A stretch of DNA of 10,660 bases from Haemophilus parainfluenzae. Its GTDB lineage: Bacteria; Pseudomonadota; Gammaproteobacteria; Enterobacterales; Pasteurellaceae. Both the position numbers and the translations under genes were made by a program. Below are positions 6,953 to 10,660 of this stretch, piece by piece. Each line of letters opens with the position of its first letter. The first letter of the stretch is position 1. The stretch spans positions 1-10,660 of the forward strand of contig JAGZRY010000039.1 in NCBI GenBank assembly GCA_018381425.1. Direction: 5' to 3'. The notes under the pieces were generated by a model. The model was not told where the DNA came from and did no database searches. It saw only the letters and a program-made list of their open reading frames with translations.

Positions 6953-7819
6953 TTATTGTTGAACTTGTTCTAAGCAATGTTTGATTGCATCAGGAATTGA
7001 GCCTCCATGATTTTTATTGGGAATGGAAATAAACTCTACGGAATTACCTTGTTTTTCCAATATTTCCGCCAATTGATGTGCATTGATTGTTCGCATTTGT
7101 TTCCGTTGATTAATACGCTGTAATTGTTCCTCAGTGATATTTGGATCCTGCTCAGGATATTCTTCGTAATAGCCTAATGTAATCAGAATATGTGATGGTT
7201 TTTGGCTAATCCATGGTTCATTTTGAGGTAGAAATGAGCCATTCCCCCACCAAAGAGAAGGGCTTGCCAAGGTGTAATGTTGAAATAAATCCGGTTGATG
7301 GAAGAGCACATACAATCCAAATAATCCACCAAAAGAATGACCAAAGAAATATTGTTTTTCCTTATTGATATCGAAATGCTGTTCAATATAAGGCTTTACG
7401 TCTTGTTGAATAAAACGTAAAAAATCGGCGGATTTTCCGCCTTTGGCGAATTCGGTACCTTCTGCAAGAAAGGTGTAGTCTCTAGTGCGTTCTTCAATGA
7501 CGTAGGCTTTATCTGATACATAACCGATACCGACAATAAGCGGGAGCGGTTTATTGGGATTGACAGCATTCACCGCTAGTGGAAATTGAGCATTGCCATC
7601 TAACGTATAAAGTGCGGTCAGTTTTTGTGATGTTTTTGGCGGTACCGCAATAAATAAACGATAATGTTTGTTTTCAAAGGTAAAATCTTTTTGTTGAATT
7701 TGATACATTTTTTTCATGCTTTCTTGAATAGGTGGAATTTTAAAATCGGGTTCAGCTTGCGTGCTTTGTGTAAATATCAGCAGAGAAAATAAAAAAGGTA
7801 AACGTAGAAATGAGAACAT
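6953..7819 (-). CDS. secreted alpha/beta-hydrolase esterase, IroE/BesA-like
   Basis: Protein of 288 residues with a signal peptide: short N-terminus, hydrophobic stretch 5-16, STQA, predicted cleavage after A22. It is therefore probably periplasmic. The PF00756-type esterase fold shows ALYTLDGNAQFP (69-80), ERTRDYTF (110-117), the nucleophile elbow FFGHSFGG with S162, LASPSLWWGNGSF (184-196), ITLGYYEE (213-220), and a likely catalytic histidine at H271 in NKNHGGS. Relatives include IroE and BesA, which hydrolyse siderophore esters, and esterases of broad specificity. The substrate is not readable here. A Fur-like box over the promoter favours an iron role. No Shine-Dalgarno sequence precedes the ATG, yet this start yields an intact signal peptide. 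It is oriented against hslO and pckA. Confidence 0.87.
   Translation of the reverse strand: MFSFLRLPFLFSLLIFTQSTQAEPDFKIPPIQESMKKMYQIQQKDFTFENKHYRLFIAVPPKTSQKLTALYTLDGNAQFPLAVNAVNPNKPLPLIVGIGYVSDKAYVIEERTRDYTFLAEGTEFAKGGKSADFLRFIQQDVKPYIEQHFDINKEKQYFFGHSFGGLFGLYVLFHQPDLFQHYTLASPSLWWGNGSFLPQNEPWISQKPSHILITLGYYEEYPEQDPNITEEQLQRINQRKQMRTINAHQLAEILEKQGNSVEFISIPNKNHGGSIPDAIKHCLEQVQQ
7610..7618 (+). repeat. DNA uptake signal sequence inside the esterase gene
   Basis: Perfect AAGTGCGGT on +, isolated in coding sequence of the minus-strand esterase gene. Confidence 0.88.
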
Positions 7820-7838
7820 CGTTATCGAGTATTAAGTT

Positions 7839-7857
7839 GATAATAGTTCTCACTATA
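7839..7857. promoter_or_regulatory. Fur-like box over the esterase promoter
   Basis: Read on -, the 19 bp match the classical Fur box GATAATGATAATCATTATC in 14 of 19 positions. The core is an inverted repeat ATAGT-TCTC-ACTAT on +. It overlaps the predicted -10 element of the esterase gene, where a bound repressor would block transcription. Confidence 0.45.
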
Positions 7858-7881
7858 TCGAAAATGTGATGGGTAAATCAA
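7852..7881 (-). promoter_or_regulatory. sigma-70 promoter of the esterase gene
   Basis: On the minus strand, TTGATT (7881-7876) and TATAGT (7857-7852) are separated by 18 bp. Transcription would start near 7845, giving a leader of about 26 nt. That leader contains no clear ribosome binding site. Confidence 0.45.
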
Positions 7882-7890
7882 CCTTATTGC

Positions 7891-7918
7891 ATTTTGGCCC
7901 CTTAAATCACCCCAAAAT
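7891..7918. repeat. inverted repeat upstream of pckA
   Basis: ATTTTGG (7891-7897) and CCAAAAT (7912-7918) form perfect 7-bp arms 14 bp apart. It lies in the divergent regulatory region, about 93 bp upstream of the predicted pckA start. Its role is unknown. Confidence 0.4.
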
Positions 7919-7921
7919 AGG

Positions 7922-7933
7922 TAGAAATTTCTA
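7922..7933. repeat. 12-bp perfect palindrome upstream of pckA
   Basis: TAGAAATTTCTA is a perfect palindrome centred at 7927.5, 29 bp upstream of the CRP site centre. It could be an operator for another regulator; no family is recognised. Confidence 0.4.
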
Positions 7934-7948
7934 ATGAATGTTCAAAAA

Positions 7949-7964
7949 TGAGATCTAGTTAACA
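7949..7964. promoter_or_regulatory. pckA: CRP (cAMP receptor protein) site of pckA
   Basis: TGAGATCTAGTTAACA matches the 16-bp core TGTGATCTAGATCACA in 13 positions, including the central GATCTAG, and has A-rich and T-rich flanks as in known Haemophilus sites. Its centre (7956.5) lies 41.5 bp upstream of the transcription start predicted from the -10 element. That is the exact class II activator position. Confidence 0.72.
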
Positions 7965-7985
7965 TTTTTTTTCTGGTAATTCACC

Positions 7986-7991
7986 TACAAT
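7986..7991 (+). promoter_or_regulatory. pckA: -10 element of the pckA promoter
   Basis: TACAAT matches the -10 consensus in five of six bases. The expected -35 position (near 7963-7968) has no good TTGACA match, as is usual for promoters that depend on CRP bound at -41.5. The predicted start is near 7998. The ribosome binding site GAGGTG is at 8024-8029. Confidence 0.65.
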
Positions 7992-8033
7992 GTCTACAGG
8001 AAAAATTTTTAGACTTTAACCAAGAGGTGAACT

Positions 8034-9650
8034 ATGACTGATGTTAAAAACGTAATTAAAGAACTTGAAGCTGTTGGCATTCGTAACGTACAAGAAGTGG
8101 TTTATAACCCAAGTTATGAACAACTTTTTGAAGAAGAAACGAAACCAGGTTTAGAAGGTTTTGAAAAAGGTACACTTACCACAACTGGTGCGGTGGCAGT
8201 AGATACTGGGATCTTTACTGGTCGTTCACCGAAAGATAAGTATATCGTTTTAGATGACACTACAAAAGATACCGTATGGTGGACATCTGATGTAGCTAAA
8301 AACGATAATAAACCAATGACTCAAGAAACTTGGTCAAGCTTGAAAGGTCTTGTGACTAAACAACTTTCTGGCAAACGTTTATTCGTGGTGGATGGTTTCT
8401 GCGGCGCAAGTGAACAAGACCGCATCGCGGTACGTATTGTAACTGAAGTAGCATGGCAAGCACACTTTGTTAAAAATATGTTCATTCGTCCGACAGAGGA
8501 ACAATTACAAACCTTTAAACCAGATTTCGTGGTAATGAATGGTTCTAAATGCACCAACCCGAACTGGAAAGAACAGGGGTTGAACTCTGAAAACTTCGTT
8601 GCATTCAACTTGACTGAACGTATTCAATTAATCGGCGGTACTTGGTATGGCGGCGAAATGAAGAAAGGTATGTTCTCCATGATGAACTACTTCTTACCAC
8701 TTAAAGGTGTAGGTGCAATGCACTGTTCTGCTAACGTAGGTAAAGACGGTGATGTAGCCGTATTCTTCGGTTTATCAGGTACAGGTAAAACTACGCTGTC
8801 TACTGATCCGAAACGTCAATTAATTGGTGATGATGAACACGGTTGGGATGATGTAGGTATCTTCAACTTTGAAGGTGGTTGCTACGCAAAAACTATCCAT
8901 CTTTCTGAAGAAAATGAACCAGATATCTACCGTGCGATCCGCCGTGATGCATTATTAGAAAACGTCGTTGTTCGTGCTGACGGTTTAGTTGATTTTGATG
9001 ACGGTTCTAAAACTGAAAATACTCGTGTGTCTTATCCAATTTATCACATTGATAATATTGTTAAACCGGTGTCTCGCGCAGGGCATGCAACGAAAGTCAT
9101 TTTCTTAACTGCGGATGCATTCGGTGTATTACCGCCAGTGTCTAAATTGACACCAGACCAAACCAAATACTACTTCTTATCGGGTTTTACCGCTAAATTA
9201 GCCGGTACAGAGCGTGGTATTACTGAACCAACTCCAACCTTCTCAGCATGTTTTGGTGCAGCGTTCTTAACTCTCCACCCAACACAATATGCTCAAGTGT
9301 TAGTTAAACGTATGCAAGCTGCCGGTGCAGAAGCATATTTAGTTAATACAGGTTGGAATGGTACAGGTAAACGTATCTCAATCAAAGATACTCGTGGTAT
9401 TATCGATGCAATCTTAGATGGTTCTATCGAAAAAGCAGAAATGGGCGAGTTACCAATCTTTAATTTAGCGATTCCAAAAGCATTACCTGGTGTAGATTCT
9501 GCGATCTTAGACCCACGTGATACTTATGCGGATAAAGCACAATGGGAAGCGAAAGCGAAAGACCTTGCAGGACGTTTCGTGAAAAACTTCGAAAAATATG
9601 CGACTAACGCAGAAGGTAAAGCGCTTATCGCAGCAGGTCCAAAAGCTTAA
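8034..9650 (+). CDS. pckA: phosphoenolpyruvate carboxykinase (ATP)
   Basis: Cytoplasmic enzyme that converts oxaloacetate plus ATP to phosphoenolpyruvate, CO2 and ADP. It is the entry step of gluconeogenesis, and in relatives that fix CO2 it can run in reverse to make oxaloacetate. The 538 residues match the bacterial ATP-dependent family. Visible motifs are TGRSPKDKY (62-70), the metal and substrate region [12 protein letters not shown] (204-215), the kinase-1a P-loop GLSGTGKTT (246-254), the acidic kinase-2 motif LIGDDEHGW (263-271), and the [11 protein letters not shown] region near residue 390. A strong ribosome binding site (GAGGTG at 8024-8029) supports this ATG. The upstream CRP site suggests induction when preferred sugars run out. 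An imperfect USS hairpin terminates it. Confidence 0.98.
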   Translation: MTDVKNVIKELEAVGIRNVQEVVYNPSYEQLFEEETKPGLEGFEKGTLTTTGAVAVDTGIFTGRSPKDKYIVLDDTTKDTVWWTSDVAKNDNKPMTQETWSSLKGLVTKQLSGKRLFVVDGFCGASEQDRIAVRIVTEVAWQAHFVKNMFIRPTEEQLQTFKPDFVVMNGSKCTNPNWKEQGLNSENFVAFNLTERIQLIGGTWYGGEMKKGMFSMMNYFLPLKGVGAMHCSANVGKDGDVAVFFGLSGTGKTTLSTDPKRQLIGDDEHGWDDVGIFNFEGGCYAKTIHLSEENEPDIYRAIRRDALLENVVVRADGLVDFDDGSKTENTRVSYPIYHIDNIVKPVSRAGHATKVIFLTADAFGVLPPVSKLTPDQTKYYFLSGFTAKLAGTERGITEPTPTFSACFGAAFLTLHPTQYAQVLVKRMQAAGAEAYLVNTGWNGTGKRISIKDTRGIIDAILDGSIEKAEMGELPIFNLAIPKALPGVDSAILDPRDTYADKAQWEAKAKDLAGRFVKNFEKYATNAEGKALIAAGPKA

Positions 9651-9689
9651 TTAGAGAATATAGTTATCTAATTAAACATTTCTAAAAAT

Positions 9690-9727
9690 AACCGCACTTT
9701 GGTTTTTAAATCAAAGCGCGGTTTTTT
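9690..9727. terminator. USS-based terminator shared by pckA and fecE
   Basis: The 5' arm (9690-9701) holds a perfect uptake signal, ACCGCACTT (9691-9699). The 3' arm (9712-9723) holds a variant, AAGCGCGGT. The loop is 10 nt and six T follow (9722-9727). As RNA from + the 12-bp stem has one A-C mismatch. As RNA from - the same position is a G-U wobble, so the stem is fully paired, followed by TTATTTTT. It therefore suits both converging genes. Confidence 0.8.
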
Positions 9728-9830
9728 ATATTAATTTTTTATGTGAATGATATTTTCTGATATGGTGAGAAGAGACCAATATTGTTACTACCCTACAATA
9801 AAGCTTTATATTTAGAGAAGTGATAGTAGG

Positions 9831-10598
9831 TTATTTCAAAATAAACATTGGTGTATTGCTGATAGGATCACGATGAATGATGACATTCAAATCAAATACA
9901 TCCTTCAGCAATTCTTCGGTCATCACTTCATCAGGCGTACCTTGTGCCATTACGGCACCTTTTTTCATGACGATTAAGTGATCGCAATAGCGGCAGGCTT
10001 GGTTGAGATCATGCAACACCGTAATCACGGTTTTACCGTTTTGTTGCATTTGTCGCATCATGCCCATGAGTTCTGCTTGACGGTTTAAATCCAGATAAGT
10101 AGTCGGCTCATCGAGTAGCACTAATTCAGCATCTTGCGCAAGTGTCATGGCTAAAAATACCCGTTGTTGCTGACCACCAGATAAATCAGAAACCAGCTGT
10201 TCGGCGAGTTCGGCAGTTTGTGTTTGCGCCATTGCCCAATTAACTAATTCTTCATCTTTTTGGCTGAGTTTGCCCCAAAGATTTAAGTAAGGTGAACGTC
10301 CGTAGGCGATCAATTCGCGTACTTTAATGCCTTCTGGTACCAAGTGTTGCTGCGGGAGAAAAGCCAATTCTTGGGCATATTCTTTAGGGTTTTTTTGCCA
10401 AATGTCCTTGCCTTTATGGGTGATTGAGCCTTGCTTTGGCTTAAGTAATCGAGCCACCGCTTTTAATGTGGTGGACTTACAGCAACCATTTGGGCCGATT
10501 AATGCAATCACTTTATTTTTCGGGAATTTTAGTGACAGATTTTTAACCACGACTTTATCTTGATAACCTAAAGATAAATTATTGATTTCAATGCTCAT
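9831..10598 (-). CDS. fecE: ferric-dicitrate-type ABC importer, ATP-binding subunit
   Basis: Cytoplasmic ATPase of an iron-chelate importer that drives uptake across the inner membrane through FecCD-type permeases. At 255 residues it is normal length and closely follows E. coli FecE (LPQQHLVPEGIKVRELIAYGRSP, LNLWGKLS, MAQGTPDEVMT). ABC motifs: Walker A GPNGCCKST (35-43), Q-loop near Q83, signature LSGGQ (139-143), Walker B LVLLDE (159-164), D-loop YLD (168-170), H-loop H196. The oddity is Walker A residue 40: Cys (TGT) replaces the near-invariant Gly (GGT) before the catalytic K41, one base change at 10481. All other motifs are intact and the frame is open. The start overlaps the permease stop by one base (TAATG), so translation is coupled. 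The substrate could be ferric citrate or another siderophore. Confidence 0.9.
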   Translation of the reverse strand: MSIEINNLSLGYQDKVVVKNLSLKFPKNKVIALIGPNGCCKSTTLKAVARLLKPKQGSITHKGKDIWQKNPKEYAQELAFLPQQHLVPEGIKVRELIAYGRSPYLNLWGKLSQKDEELVNWAMAQTQTAELAEQLVSDLSGGQQQRVFLAMTLAQDAELVLLDEPTTYLDLNRQAELMGMMRQMQQNGKTVITVLHDLNQACRYCDHLIVMKKGAVMAQGTPDEVMTEELLKDVFDLNVIIHRDPISNTPMFILK

Positions 10599-10660
10599 TA
10601 TTTAGTTCTCATCAATAAGTAGAAGAAATATGGCGCACCGATAATCGCGGTCAGAATACC
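10598..10660 (-). CDS. FecCD-family iron-chelate permease, C-terminal fragment
   Basis: Only the last 20 codons and the stop are in the window; the rest lies beyond the right edge. The visible end, GILTAIIGAPYFFYLLMRTK, is the standard C-terminus of FecCD/BtuC-type permeases (glycine-rich turn, then the last membrane helix and basic end). Position next to fecE suggests FecD. The TAA stop shares its last base with the fecE ATG. Confidence 0.85.
   Translation of the reverse strand, partial: GILTAIIGAPYFFYLLMRTK

Noticed and set aside
7865..7881. TGTGA half-site as a second CRP site between the esterase gene and pckA
   Set aside because: The left half is perfect but the right half (AATCA) matches poorly and lacks the GATC core.
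8321..8608. Open frame antisense to pckA
   Set aside because: It lies wholly within a strongly conserved enzyme gene, with no start signal and no recognisable protein features.
9798..9809. Perfect 12-bp palindrome ATAAAGCTTTAT downstream of fecE
   Set aside because: It is short and AT-rich with no T-run or neighbouring promoter, so chance is likely; the USS hairpin is the better terminator.
10327..10563. Open frame antisense to fecE
   Set aside because: It is a mirror of conserved ABC ATPase codons, without a ribosome binding site or known motif.
1..10660. CRISPR array, defence island, prophage, insertion sequence, tRNA or other novel system
   Set aside because: No direct repeats with spacers, transposase or integrase motifs, or tRNA-like folds were seen; nearly all DNA is covered by recognised genes and short regulatory gaps.

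Overview
This window looks like the chromosome of a Haemophilus-type member of the Pasteurellaceae, with H. parainfluenzae or a close relative the best guess. The main reason is the 9-bp Hin-type DNA uptake signal AAGTGCGGT. It occurs eight times with no mismatch (three on +, five as ACCGCACTT), both in genes and as inverted pairs near gene ends. The AT-rich composition and the protein sequences agree. It is an ordinary housekeeping region. I found no CRISPR array, prophage, insertion sequence, RNA gene or defence system. The interest lies in the regulatory DNA and a few protein oddities.

Layout. (1) Positions 29-4579, all +, form a lipooligosaccharide inner-core heptose cluster. hldD makes the nucleotide-heptose donor, and waaF and waaC are heptosyltransferases II and I. 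Two membrane-protein genes lie between waaF and waaC: a small two-helix protein with a YcxB-like tail, and a ten-helix EamA (DMT) transporter. The transporter overlaps waaC by 4 bp. (2) 4744-5847 is an OmpP2-like general porin with its own promoter and a strong terminator. (3) 6043-6909 is hslO, the redox-regulated chaperone Hsp33, preceded by an excellent sigma-32 promoter match and a leader with a USS hairpin. (4) 6953-7819 (-) is a secreted alpha/beta-hydrolase of the IroE/BesA-like esterase group, with a Fur-like box over its promoter. (5) 8034-9650 is pckA (ATP-dependent PEP carboxykinase), behind a CRP site placed exactly for class II activation. (6) 9831-10660 (-) is the end of a ferric-dicitrate-type ABC importer: fecE complete, and the last 20 codons of a FecD-like permease. 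The FecE Walker A motif has Cys where the glycine before the catalytic lysine is expected.

How the genes fit together. The first five genes concern the outer leaflet of the outer membrane, and the porin sits in that membrane. hslO and pckA are also neighbours in E. coli; here an oppositely oriented esterase gene lies between them. The esterase and the Fec-type importer may both serve iron acquisition, but that link is inferred. No gap between genes exceeds about 215 bp, and every sizeable gap contains a recognisable promoter, operator or terminator.
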